64,000 bases of DNA from Actinacidiphila oryziradicis (lineage in GTDB: Bacteria > Actinomycetota > Actinomycetes > Streptomycetales > Streptomycetaceae), in assembly GCF_005047355.1 (NCBI RefSeq), contig NZ_SUMC01000006.1:62001-126000 (forward strand). The letters run 5' to 3'. A program made the position numbers and the translations under genes. Each line of letters opens with the position of its first letter. Position 1 is the stretch's first letter. The notes beneath the pieces are model-generated. The model was not told where the DNA came from, did not search any database, and worked only from the letters and a program-made list of their open reading frames with translations. Shown piece after piece: positions 17,655 to 26,101 of this stretch.

Positions 17655-19697
17655 GTGTCCCAGAGAGTCACCGTGAGCGCTGCCGAGATCTCTCGGCTTG
17701 CCGGTGTCGGCCGGGCCGCGGTCAGCAACTGGCGGCGCCGACACGACGACTTCCCCGCCCCAGCGGGCGGCAGCGATGCCAGCCCGCTCTTCGACCTGGC
17801 CGAGGTAGAGGACTGGCTGCGCAAGCAGGGCAAACTCGGCGAGACTTCGCAGCGCGACTGGCTGTGGCCGCACTTCGAAGCCGTCGGCGAGCGCGACCGG
17901 ATGGGACGCGCGATCGCCGCCGTGGGCGCCACCTGCCTGTCGCGCTCACGCAAGACCGGGACTCCGGCCCCAGACCTCCCCGACGTACCGGCCGATCCCG
18001 CCGACGCCGCTCTGGTCGCCCGCGCTGTACAGATCGCCGAGGCCGCAGGGGCCTACGAGACATACGAGTTCCTACGCAGCCGCTGGCTGGACACACACGT
18101 ACGGCAGATCAGCGCCACTCCTCCGCCACTCGCCGACCTCATGGTCGCGCTCGCCCTCCCCGCCCCGGGGCGCGGGGCTGCCGAACACCTCACCGTGCTC
18201 GACCCAGCCTGCGGTATCGGCAGCCTGCTGTCCGCGGCGCTGCGCCGGCAACCCGCAGCCGCCACCCCCTCCACCCTCCTCGGCCAGGAGATCGATCCCA
18301 CCCTCGCCGTACTCGCCGCCGTACGCCTCGCCTTCGAGTCCCGCGACGCCGCACCCCGCATCCATACCGGTGACACCCTGTTGCACGACGCCTACCCGGA
18401 CACCCGGGCCGACGCGGTGATCTGCAACCCACCCTTCAACGAACGCAACTGGGGCCACGACGACCTCGCGTGGGACGACTCCCGCTGGCAGTACGGCACT
18501 CCGCCGCGCACTGAATCCGAGCTCGCCTGGATCCTGCACGCCGTCGCACGGCTGCGCCCCGGCGGCACCGCCGTCCTGCTCATGCCCCCCGCCGTCGCGT
18601 CCCGCCGAGCCGGCCGCCGCATCCGCAGCAACCTGCTCAAAAACGGCGCGCTGCGCGCGGTCGTCGCCCTGCCGCCGGGCGCGGCCCCACCGCACGGCGT
18701 GGCGCTGCACCTGTGGATCCTGCGCGCTCCGGAGGCAGGCACACCGGCCGACGCGCTGCTCCTCGTCGATGCCGCCTCCGCCTCCGCCCAGAACCCCGCC
18801 GACACCAAGTCCGGCATCGACTGGCCGGCCGTGCACCAGGCCGCGCTCCAATCCTGGCGCGACTTCGAGCGCCAAGGCGCAGCCGTCGAGGACCGCCCCG
18901 GCCTGTGCCGAGCCGTACGGATCATGGACCTGCTCGACGACGAGGTCGACCTCACCCCCGCCCGCTACATCCCCCAAGGCACCAGTGCCGCGCTCGGTAC
19001 TGACCTCGCCGAACGCTGGGACGACCTCGCAACCGCCCTCCGGCAGATCGACGAACTCTCACCACTGCTCCGCGACCTCGGCGCGGCACCGCACCGTGAA
19101 CCTGCTGCCGAACGCCCCACGGTGGCCATCGGCGACCTGCTGCGCAGCGGCCACCTCACCCTCCACTCGGGCTCGAGCAGCCACCAAACCGTCACCCGCG
19201 ACGGCGAGGCCCCGCCCGACGCGGCCGTAGTCCTGACCTCCACCGACATGTTCAGCGGCGGTCACCCCTCGGGCTGGATCCCCACAGCGGAACTCGATCT
19301 CACCTGGACCCTCACCCGCCCCGGGGATGTCATCGTCGCCACCGCACCGCACAGCGCGACCGCGCAGGTCGCCGGCGACACCCCCGCCGTCATCGGACCC
19401 CAGGTGCACCTGCTGCGCCCGGACCCGGAAGCCCTTGACCCGTGGTTCCTGGCCGGCTGCCTGCGCAGCTCCGCCAACGCCCGCCAGGCCGGTACGCACG
19501 CCTCCACCACCTCCCGCATCGACATCCGCCGCGTACAGGTCCCACGCCTGCCCCTCACCGAGCAGCAACGCTACGCCGAGACCTTCCGCCGCCTCGACGC
19601 ATTCGAACACTCCCTCACCCGGGCCGCAGACACCGGCGAGCAACTGCTGCGGTCACTCTTCGACGTACTCGCCTCCGGCGCCGTCACACCGGAGTAG
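17655..19697 (+). CDS. N6-adenine DNA methyltransferase with HTH and target-recognition domain
   Basis: 680 aa, GTG start with GGAGAG upstream. Residues 1-60 form an HTH (VSAAEISRLAGVGRAAVSNWRRR, then FDLAEVEDWL, MerR/excisionase-like). The central HsdM-like methylase carries motif I (VLDPACGIGSLL, about 181) and catalytic motif IV NPPF (ICNPPFNERNWG, about 257). The last 200 residues look like half of a type I HsdS subunit (VAIGDLLRSGHL..., IDIRRVQVPRLPLTEQQRYAETFRRLD), that is, one target-recognition domain. It should bind and methylate an asymmetric site alone. No nuclease gene adjoins it, so it may be an orphan regulatory or protective methylase, or rely on a distant nuclease. Its 3' end overlaps the opposing gene by 45 bases. 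Confidence 0.87.
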   Translation: MSQRVTVSAAEISRLAGVGRAAVSNWRRRHDDFPAPAGGSDASPLFDLAEVEDWLRKQGKLGETSQRDWLWPHFEAVGERDRMGRAIAAVGATCLSRSRKTGTPAPDLPDVPADPADAALVARAVQIAEAAGAYETYEFLRSRWLDTHVRQISATPPPLADLMVALALPAPGRGAAEHLTVLDPACGIGSLLSAALRRQPAAATPSTLLGQEIDPTLAVLAAVRLAFESRDAAPRIHTGDTLLHDAYPDTRADAVICNPPFNERNWGHDDLAWDDSRWQYGTPPRTESELAWILHAVARLRPGGTAVLLMPPAVASRRAGRRIRSNLLKNGALRAVVALPPGAAPPHGVALHLWILRAPEAGTPADALLLVDAASASAQNPADTKSGIDWPAVHQAALQSWRDFERQGAAVEDRPGLCRAVRIMDLLDDEVDLTPARYIPQGTSAALGTDLAERWDDLATALRQIDELSPLLRDLGAAPHREPAAERPTVAIGDLLRSGHLTLHSGSSSHQTVTRDGEAPPDAAVVLTSTDMFSGGHPSGWIPTAELDLTWTLTRPGDVIVATAPHSATAQVAGDTPAVIGPQVHLLRPDPEALDPWFLAGCLRSSANARQAGTHASTTSRIDIRRVQVPRLPLTEQQRYAETFRRLDAFEHSLTRAADTGEQLLRSLFDVLASGAVTPE

Positions 19698-20507
19698 CGC
19701 TGCTCCGGACCACCGGAGGCCCACCGCGGCACCCCCGCTGCCTTCGTCGTCATCACCACCCTCGGTGCCGAAGGTGCCGCGAGGGCGGCGAAACCCGTCG
19801 CCCTGCTGCCCGGCATCGGCGGCCTGCTCGCCGCCCGCCGGCTGGCGGCCCTCGTGACGCCCGGAAGGGTAAGTACCCCAAGCTGGCGTGTCCTGAGCGG
19901 TCCCCGGACGGCGCTGCTCCAGGTAGTGGGTGTGGGTGTGCTGGCGGCGCGCTTCCGCGTCGTGGAGCGCGGCGACGAGCTGTGCGGCCTCATCGGTCAG
20001 CAGCGCCGCCTGTCGGTCCAGATGCCGCTCGGGTGCCTCGGCGCCCGGCGTGAGCCGGTTCCACCACCGGGTACGCAGATACGTGCCGACGGTTTCGGGC
20101 ACGTCCTGCCGGACGATTCGCGACAGGGCGTAAAGGGCCTCCGGGTCGGCGGCCAGGACTTCGTCGCCCTGGGCGGGGTCGAGCAGCGCGGTCAGCAGTT
20201 CCATCAGGCCGCCGAGCCGGGCGTCCGCGCCCGCCTCCGCGAGGTAGCTCCGCAGCGCGGTCAGGTCGGCGCGCAGTGCCGAGAGCTGCTCCTCGGGGGC
20301 CGGGAAGTCCGGGGCCGCGGGCCGCTCGGGCGGTGCGATGAGCGCGCCCGCACCGTAGAGGCCGCCGACGACCACCGGCCAGTACGAGCCGGCCAGTCCG
20401 GCGAAGTGCAGCGCCAGGCCGCCGATCGCCAGTGCGCTGCCGGTCAGGTTCTTGCGCGACTCGAGGAACCCCGTGAAGCCGCGCCGATTGGGCCTACTGG
20501 TAGCCAC
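19653..20507 (-). CDS. Membrane-anchored protein of unknown function
   Basis: 284 aa from GTG 20507. Two hydrophobic helices near residues 20-55 (GSALAIGGLALHFAGLAG; WPVVVGGLYGAGALI) are followed by an alpha-helical soluble part (residues 65-205) with a roughly conserved look, then a low-complexity Gly/Asp/Gln-rich tail. The tail overlaps the methylase 3' end and is probably not under selection, so the original stop may have been lost. Its start overlaps the stop of a truncated von Willebrand-A frame by about 14 bases, suggesting an old operon with a VWA protein, as in TelA/VWA-type clusters. No function is assigned. Confidence 0.6.
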   Translation of the reverse strand: MATSRPNRRGFTGFLESRKNLTGSALAIGGLALHFAGLAGSYWPVVVGGLYGAGALIAPPERPAAPDFPAPEEQLSALRADLTALRSYLAEAGADARLGGLMELLTALLDPAQGDEVLAADPEALYALSRIVRQDVPETVGTYLRTRWWNRLTPGAEAPERHLDRQAALLTDEAAQLVAALHDAEARRQHTHTHYLEQRRPGTAQDTPAWGTYPSGRHEGRQPAGGEQAADAGQQGDGFRRPRGTFGTEGGDDDEGSGGAAVGLRWSGAALLRCDGAGGEYVEE

Positions 20508-20646
20508 GGATCTCCTCGAAGGCGCCGTCCAGCGACCCGGTGACCGCGTCGAAGAGCCGTCCGCCGGTCAGGTCGGCGATGCGCTGCAACTCGGTGCGGT
20601 CGGAGTCGCCGAGCAGAGTCTGCCGGGTGATGGCCCGCTGGGTTCG
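20494..20646 (-). pseudogene. C-terminal remnant of a VWA/substrate-binding protein
   Basis: On the minus strand a frame without any start codon reads ...SDRTELQRIADLTGGRLFDA, then VTGSLDGAFEEIRGYQ and TAG at 20494-20496. ELxxIAxxTGGxxFDA...L..AFxEIxGYQ is the usual C-terminus of von Willebrand factor A proteins. An in-frame TAA lies about 25 bases upstream, so only about 50 residues survive; the rest was lost at the junction with the TPR gene. Confidence 0.55.
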
Positions 20647-20692
20647 CGTACAGCCGAGCCGAGGTGAGCGGTGTTAAGCATCAACCAACCTC

Positions 20693-23575
20693 TCACTCGT
20701 CGTCCGGGAGGGTGAGACGGAGGGTCTCCGCGCGGGCGAGCGCCACATCGGCCTCGCTGCTGCCCAGGTCCCGCAGCAGTCGGCCGAGGTCGGTCAGGGA
20801 GGAGACCAGGGCCGGTCGGTAGGTCCCGGGATCGAAGGCGGCCAGCTTCTCGTAGGTCTCGACCGCCTGGCGCTGGTGGTCGAGGGCCTCCGCGTGCCGG
20901 TCGGCGGCGCGCAGGTAGCGGGACAGCCTGGCCCGGAAGACCGCCAGCCCGTCCAGGTAGCCGTCGGGCTCCTCCTGAGCGAGCGACTCGAGCAGCTCCA
21001 CCGCCTGGCGTTGGGCCGCGGCGGCCTCCTCGTACTGCCCGTTGCGGGACAGGATGGTGGCGTGGGAGTCCAGCAGGCTGATGTTGGGCAGCGGTTCGGC
21101 GTCCGGCTGCTGGAACCGGTGGATCTCCCACAGGCCCGAGGCCCGGTCCAGGAGCTGCTGCGCCACGTCGAGGAGTTCGACGCCGATCAGCTCTTGGACG
21201 ACGCCGTCCAGCGTGCGGACGGTGCGCACGAGGTCGTGCTGGATGTCGATGAGCCGCTCCACTGTCTCCTCAACATCGTGTTCGAGGCAGGACTGGACGA
21301 AGAGCCGCTGACGCAGGTTCCCGGTGAGAGAGTCCTTGTCGCCCAGCGGCTCCCGTATGTCCGCCGCGCGCTCCAGCATGGGCAGCGCCCGCGCGTGGTC
21401 GTCCTGCTCCGAGTGGCATGCGGCGAGTTTCTCCAGTGACATGGCCAGGTTGGCGAGGTACGGGTCGGGCTGGGCAAGGGCGAGCTCTTCGTAGATCTCG
21501 GTCGCCGCGACGAGGGACGCGAGGCATTCGTCGGTCCGGCCGAGAGCGGCATCCCGGCTGCTGAGCTGGAACAGGGCGAGCGCCAGGTTCTCCCGTGCCC
21601 CGGCTTGCCTGTTGAGGTCCACGGCCAACGCGGTGGCGGACCGTGCTTCCTCCGCCTCGCCGAGCCGGCTCAGGTATATGCCGAGCGAGAGCCAGGAACT
21701 GGCCAGCCGTCGGCGGAAGCGGTCGGGGTCCCGCTGGGTCAGTTCACCGTACAGGGCCACCGATCGCCGCATGTGCTCCAGCGAACGCTCCAGGCGCCCC
21801 TCCTTCTCCAGGTGGCGGCTCAGGTTGTGCAGCGCCCGCGCGAGGCCGGGACCGAACTCGTCGTCGCCGGGTGTGTGGAGACGTTCGAGAAGGCTGACCG
21901 CGCGTTCGACGGAAGTGATCGCGTGGGCGACCTGGCCGGCGCCCTCGCGGGCGGCACCGAGCAGGCCCAGCGCGTTGGCGAGTGCGGCAGCCCAGTCGCT
22001 GTCCTCGTCGTACATGCGCTGGTACACCTCGACGGCCTCGGTGCCCGACCGCACGGCGTCGTCGATCTGGTCGGCGACGTTGTGCGTGACTGTCAGGTTG
22101 TACAACGCGTTCGCGAGCCCAGGAAGGTCTCCGGACGCACGGAAGACCTCGATCGCCTCGCCAGTGGCCGCCGTTGACTCCTCGGCGCGCCCCAGATTGT
22201 GCAGCCGGGTGCCGAGCTCCTTGAGAGCGAAGCCGAGGTCGGGGCTCGCGCACTCTCGGTAGAGGCCGACGGCCGTCCGCGTCTCCTCCAGCGCGGGCTC
22301 GTGCCGGCCGAGCTCCGCCAGCTGCTCCCCGAGGTAGTGGTGGGAGCGGGCGAGATCGGGGGTCCACTCCTGGCTCGTCTCGCGCAGCCGGCGGTAGTGC
22401 TTGACCGACTCCCGGAGCGCGTACACAGCCTTCGCGTGCTGGCCCGTCCCGGCCAGGCGGCGGCTGAGGTTGACCAGGCCGAGGGCGAGCTCCTTCTGGT
22501 AGGCGGCGGGGTCCTGCCGGGCGAGGTCGCGGTGGAGAAGCGTGGCCCTCTCCGCACTCTCCACCGCAGCCTCGGCGCGGCCGAACCTGGCCTGAACCTC
22601 AGAGAGTTCCGTGAGCAGCGCGGCGTACCGCGGAGCCACCGAGGGGTCCTCGTCGGACAGCTCGGCGAACAGTTCCCCGGCCTCGACCAGGTTCTCGTGG
22701 GCCTGCTCCCACTGCCCGAGGTCCGCGTGCCGCAGGCCCACAGTCTGCAGGGCCGCCGCGAGGGCCATCCGATCCCGGTCGGAGAGGCTTCTGACCTGTA
22801 CCAGGGCATCGAGGGCGGCCTCGAGGGCCCCGGGCAGGTCACCCGCGTGCGCCTTGATGCCGCTCAGCGCATCGAGGACGCGGGCGAGATTGCGGCCGCC
22901 GCCGAGAGCCCCGAACTGCTCGGCAGACTCCTGCGCCAGGCGGACCCCCTCCTCCGGGTCGCCGTCCTCGGCCACCCGCTCGGCAAGGCGTAGCAAGCAG
23001 CGGGCGAAGGGCTCCTGCGCCCAGAACAGGCCCGACTCCGCGAGCGGCGCCAGTCCCTGGACTGTCTGCCTGCAGACCTCGGTCGCCAGGGCCGCGTCGC
23101 CGGTCCGGACCAGCAGGTCGCTGCACGGCTCGGCCTCCAAGGCGACGTCAAGCCACTTGCTGACGTCCTTCCCGGCCAGTTCGCACAGCACACGGAAGGC
23201 CTGGCGGCGTACGGCGACGGCCTCCTCCAGCCGGCCCAGCACCGTGAGTGGCACCGCGAGGTCGCTCAAGGCCCGTGCGTGCCGCAGCTCGTCGCGCGTC
23301 TCGCAGAGGTCGAGGACGATGCGGCGCGCGAGCAACTCGTCGTCGTGCCGGTCCTGCCAGGCGAGCCGGTCGGCGAGTTCCCTCAGCGATCGGTGCAGCT
23401 CGCTCTGGACGATGTCCGGATCATCGACCACCAGCTGTTCCGTACCGTGCACTTCCTCGCCCAGTCGTGCGCACAGGTCGTCCAGCGATGCCGACACAGC
23501 CGTGCGGAACCGCTCGGGCTGGGCAGCGACGTGGACCTGGTACTGCTTGACGAGGCGGCCTATCCCCATGGTCAT
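20693..23575 (-). CDS. Large tetratricopeptide-repeat protein
   Basis: 960 aa from ATG 23575, chosen because AGAAGAG precedes it; the frame is open another 90 codons through a repeated leader region but those residues are not TPR-like. After an N-terminal helical domain (residues 1-130) the protein is a near-continuous array of TPR hairpins (e.g. LERSLEHMRRSVALYGELTQ, ARALPMLERAADIRE), with the conserved W/L-G-Y-A-P positions at 34-50-residue spacing. No NTPase, nuclease or enzymatic domain was recognised; TPR solenoids act as scaffolds. A 252-bp repeat forms its leader. Confidence 0.8.
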   Translation of the reverse strand: MTMGIGRLVKQYQVHVAAQPERFRTAVSASLDDLCARLGEEVHGTEQLVVDDPDIVQSELHRSLRELADRLAWQDRHDDELLARRIVLDLCETRDELRHARALSDLAVPLTVLGRLEEAVAVRRQAFRVLCELAGKDVSKWLDVALEAEPCSDLLVRTGDAALATEVCRQTVQGLAPLAESGLFWAQEPFARCLLRLAERVAEDGDPEEGVRLAQESAEQFGALGGGRNLARVLDALSGIKAHAGDLPGALEAALDALVQVRSLSDRDRMALAAALQTVGLRHADLGQWEQAHENLVEAGELFAELSDEDPSVAPRYAALLTELSEVQARFGRAEAAVESAERATLLHRDLARQDPAAYQKELALGLVNLSRRLAGTGQHAKAVYALRESVKHYRRLRETSQEWTPDLARSHHYLGEQLAELGRHEPALEETRTAVGLYRECASPDLGFALKELGTRLHNLGRAEESTAATGEAIEVFRASGDLPGLANALYNLTVTHNVADQIDDAVRSGTEAVEVYQRMYDEDSDWAAALANALGLLGAAREGAGQVAHAITSVERAVSLLERLHTPGDDEFGPGLARALHNLSRHLEKEGRLERSLEHMRRSVALYGELTQRDPDRFRRRLASSWLSLGIYLSRLGEAEEARSATALAVDLNRQAGARENLALALFQLSSRDAALGRTDECLASLVAATEIYEELALAQPDPYLANLAMSLEKLAACHSEQDDHARALPMLERAADIREPLGDKDSLTGNLRQRLFVQSCLEHDVEETVERLIDIQHDLVRTVRTLDGVVQELIGVELLDVAQQLLDRASGLWEIHRFQQPDAEPLPNISLLDSHATILSRNGQYEEAAAAQRQAVELLESLAQEEPDGYLDGLAVFRARLSRYLRAADRHAEALDHQRQAVETYEKLAAFDPGTYRPALVSSLTDLGRLLRDLGSSEADVALARAETLRLTLPDDE

Positions 23576-23675
23576 GGCGTCATCTCTTCTCGGACGGGCG
23601 GGCCGTGTCTGGCGGTGTACTGCTGGAGGGTGGGCCCGGGGATGTAATCGGTGCCCAGCCAGGGGCCGAGGGGCG

Positions 23676-23927
23676 CTCCTCCAAGAGGGCCCCCTTGCCT
23701 GCCTGGCAGGGAAATCCGCGCTTACCCGCACTGGGCTGTGGGGGCCCGGTATTCCCTGGAAGGCACCTTGCGCGGGTTGCGAGGTTGCCAGGCGTTGATC
23801 GCCCAGGGGCGCGATCGGCTTCGTGACCAAGTTGGATATTGACACAGTTCACAGCCGCAAGTCCAGCATGAAGATCACCACATTGCTGACGCCCGGACAG
23901 GGTGCTGACTCGGTGCCAGGTCACGAG
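23676..23927 (-). repeat. Copy A of a ~252-bp imperfect inverted repeat
   Basis: Read on the minus strand, this matches 24527-24780 read on the plus strand at roughly 85% by eye. Shared blocks include CTCGTGACCTGGC, TTCATGCTGGACTT, GGCTGTGAACTGTGTCAATA, GGTCACGAAGCCGATCGCGC, GGCAACCTCGCA and GTAAGCGCGGAT. It forms the leader of the TPR gene and its distal end contains the stop of the gene at 23921-24379. Confidence 0.85.
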
Positions 23928-24379
23928 TCTTTGTTGTTGAGGTCTCCAAGTCGGTGGGTGGCGAGCTTGCGACGCCCCGAGGGATGCCGCAGGTCCGGGC
24001 GTGCATAGGGGCGCTGGGGGTTACCCGGGATCTGGCACGGCGTGGGTCCGTCGGGGTTGAGGGAGATCGGAGTACGGCTGTCCTCGCGGCAGATCCACAG
24101 GAATCGGTAATTTGGCTGCCATTGACCGGCGGGATCGTCGCGGATCAGTCGGAGCGCCCGCTCGGGGTCGTGGGTCCACCCGCGCACGCGCGTGGACGTT
24201 CCCCTACTGTCGTGGACCGAGAAGCTGATCCAGCCGTCGTCCTGGACGATGTCGGGATCGAGGACGAGGTCCTCGAACACCGGTCCTGGGTCCTTCGACG
24301 AGCGAAAGACCGGCAGCCAGAACGTGTGGTGCCCTGATCCGAGACGTGTGCAGTCGTGCGTTCGCACATGAGTGTTCAT
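23921..24379 (-). CDS. Hypothetical protein between the inverted repeats
   Basis: 152 aa from ATG 24379, with GAGAGG six bases upstream; an earlier in-frame start at 24478 is less likely. No domain was recognised. The composition is soluble, with Trp/Asp-rich segments (HHTFWLPVFRSSKDPGPVFEDLVLDPDIV...; RVRGWTHDPERALRLIRDD) and a basic C-terminus. Its stop lies just inside repeat copy A, so it may be co-transcribed through that repeat into the TPR gene. The segment between the two repeats could invert by homologous recombination. Confidence 0.55.
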   Translation of the reverse strand: MNTHVRTHDCTRLGSGHHTFWLPVFRSSKDPGPVFEDLVLDPDIVQDDGWISFSVHDSRGTSTRVRGWTHDPERALRLIRDDPAGQWQPNYRFLWICREDSRTPISLNPDGPTPCQIPGNPQRPYARPDLRHPSGRRKLATHRLGDLNNKDS

Positions 24380-24526
24380 GAAGGGCCTCTCGGAGTCTTG
24401 GGGACCCCGGTGGCACTCGGCCCGGTGATCCGCGGTTCCCTGCACACTTCGTGCGGGGCTGGTCGTCACCCGGGGCACCCGCAGCGGGCGGGATGCCGTC
24501 CAGCAAGCCGGGGCTTGACGCTGGAG

Positions 24527-24780
24527 CTCGTGACCTGGCGCGAAGCTAGCACCCCCGTTCGGGCGTCGGCAACGTGCTGATTTTCATGCTGGACTTCTGG
24601 CTGTGAACTGTGTCAATATCCGACTTGGTCACGAAGCCGATCGCGCCCCTGGACGATCATCGGCTGGCAACCTCGCATCCCGCGCAAGGTGCCCTCCAGG
24701 GAAGACCGGGCCCTCACAGCCCAGTGGGGGTAAGCGCGGATCTCCCTGCCAAGCAGGTAAGGGGGTCCCCTTCGTAGGAG
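24527..24780 (+). repeat. Copy B of the ~252-bp imperfect inverted repeat
   Basis: Plus-strand partner of 23676-23927, ending at the AGGAG ribosome-binding site of the DUF3293 gene. It contains small hairpins also present in copy A: CCTGC-CAA-GCAGG (CAG loop in A), GGGC-CCTCACA-GCCC and GGGG-GT-CCCC. The conserved stems suggest a structured RNA leader or a small mobile element rather than coding sequence. Confidence 0.85.
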
Positions 24781-24785
24781 ACCTC

Positions 24786-25466
24786 ATGCACGACGACGTC
24801 ACGCTGGGCGAACCCGAGCAGTGGGCGAATTATCAGCAGGCAGTGGTGGACATCCAACTCGCAGACCGCACCCTGCGGGTGACGCCCGACCCACGGGGCA
24901 CAACCACGGGCTCCTTCCCGGAACCGTCCGGCAGGACCATTCACGTGGTCACGGGATTCAACCCCGGTGGCCGTACGGTTCTCGCCGAGGACAACGACCG
25001 TGCCCAAGCCGTGCTGCTGGACGAGATCGGCAGCCGCGCTCTGGCCTGGTGGCCCGCAGCAGGAGGCGACACTCATGGCGTGCACATCGAGAAGAGTGTC
25101 GCGGTGGTCGGCCTCAGTGATGCTGCGGCGAGTGAACTGGGCCGGCGTTTCGGTCAAGACGCCGTCTTCGCGTGGACTCCCGACTCCTGGCGTCTGCTGT
25201 CATGCACCGGCGACGACTCGGTCGTGTCCGGATGGAGGACGACCACCTGGGGTCCTCATCGTCTCCCTGGGGGTTGCTCTGCCCGACGACCGCGACCTGC
25301 TCCGTCAGCCGGCGGGCAGGGCGACGGTGAACTCCACGTCACCGCATTGCGCAGGTTCAGCGCGGTCAGAGGGGGGAGACCTCAATGGTGTAGGTGCTGT
25401 TGTGGGGGTCGGTGGACAGGGCGTGGTGGAGGAATCGAGGGGCGTGGAAGTCAGGGCTGCTGGTAA
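24786..25466 (+). CDS. DUF3293 domain protein with aberrant C-terminus
   Basis: 226 aa; ATG 24786 has an ideal AGGAG six bases upstream. Residues 1-150 match the actinobacterial DUF3293 family (IHVVTGFNPGGRTVLAEDNDRAQAVLLDEI; WWPAAGGDTHGVHIEKSVAVVG; FGQDAVFAWTPDSWRLLSC). Members normally end soon after this point. Here the stop has been lost and the frame runs into antisense YceI and other fragments, giving a Cys/Arg/Gly-rich tail from about residue 158 that is unlikely to fold. Function of the family is unknown. Confidence 0.65.
   Translation: MHDDVTLGEPEQWANYQQAVVDIQLADRTLRVTPDPRGTTTGSFPEPSGRTIHVVTGFNPGGRTVLAEDNDRAQAVLLDEIGSRALAWWPAAGGDTHGVHIEKSVAVVGLSDAAASELGRRFGQDAVFAWTPDSWRLLSCTGDDSVVSGWRTTTWGPHRLPGGCSARRPRPAPSAGGQGDGELHVTALRRFSAVRGGRPQWCRCCCGGRWTGRGGGIEGRGSQGCW
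25303..25361 (-). pseudogene. Fragment of a YceI gene 3' end
   Basis: GGCGGGCAGGGCGACGGTG and the following bases repeat the 3' terminus of the intact YceI gene at 16733 with a few substitutions and a one-base deletion. The YceI stop equivalent is at 25303-25305. Only about 20 codons remain. Confidence 0.65.
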
Positions 25467-25560
25467 GGAGGGCTGCGGCGGCCTCCGCGATGGGTTCGCG
25501 GTCCTGGGGGTTCATGGGCAGGGTGCGGATGGCCTCGGCGAGGTCGATCCAGGCGGCCGC
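25366..25560 (-). pseudogene. C-terminal fragment of an unknown protein
   Basis: A minus-strand frame ending in TGA at 25366-25368 reads AAWIDLAEAIRTLPMNPQDR, then EPIAEAAAALLTSSPDF and HAPRFLHHALSTDP. The codon use and sequence look like a genuine coding remnant. No family was recognised. It abuts integrase sequence at about 25570. Confidence 0.45.
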
Positions 25561-25577
25561 AGCAGGCCCGGGGAGTC

Positions 25578-26063
25578 CGCGACATCAACACCACCATGGG
25601 ATACAAGGCGGTCTATCCCGAGGAGGTCATCAACGGCCACCGAGCGTTCATCGCCCGGCGCCGCACCACCCGCCCCAGCGACGAATACCGAACCCCGGTC
25701 GACGAGGAATGGGAAGAGTTCCTCGGTCACTTCGAACGCCGCCGGGTCGCCTCGGGCGACTGCGGCCGAGCCTACGGGACCGGTTGCGTCCATGAGCACA
25801 GTTGCCTCAGATGCAGTCTCCTGCGGCCTGACCCCGCCCAACGCGACCGGATCGTGCAGATCCGCGACAACCTGCTCGACCGAATCGCGGAAGCCGAACG
25901 CGAGGGCTGGCGCGGCGAGGTCGAGGGTCTCGAGGTCAGCCTCGCCGGAGCGGAGCAAAAGCTCGCCCAGGTCGACGAGCGGTCCACTGTCGATCTCGGC
26001 CTGCCGACCTTCCGCGAAGCCGCCGGCCGCACGGTCACCGCGGGCGAGCAGCCAAGGGCTTGA
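25578..26063 (+). pseudogene. C-terminal part of a site-specific integrase
   Basis: About 161 codons, beginning in-frame upstream of ATG 25596 with RDINTTMGYKAVYPEEVING. This is the end of a tyrosine recombinase of the type common in actinobacterial integrative elements: MGYKAVYPEEVI..HRAFIARRR..RPSDEYRTP, a Cys/His cluster (GDCGRAYGTGCVHEHSCLRC) and a coiled coil (RDNLLDRIAEAEREGWRGEV). The catalytic R..HxxR domain and most of the protein are missing, so it is inactive. It marks a former integrative or conjugative element in this zone. Confidence 0.72.
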
Positions 26064-26101
26064 ACCGGGTCATAGTGAAGATCAGAGAACGCGCCCAGCC
26101 A

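Noticed and set aside
23576..23845. N-terminal 90-codon extension of the TPR gene through the repeated leader
   Set aside because: The same reading exists in copy B without a downstream gene in frame, the residues are not conserved as protein, and a better start with a ribosome-binding site is at 23575.
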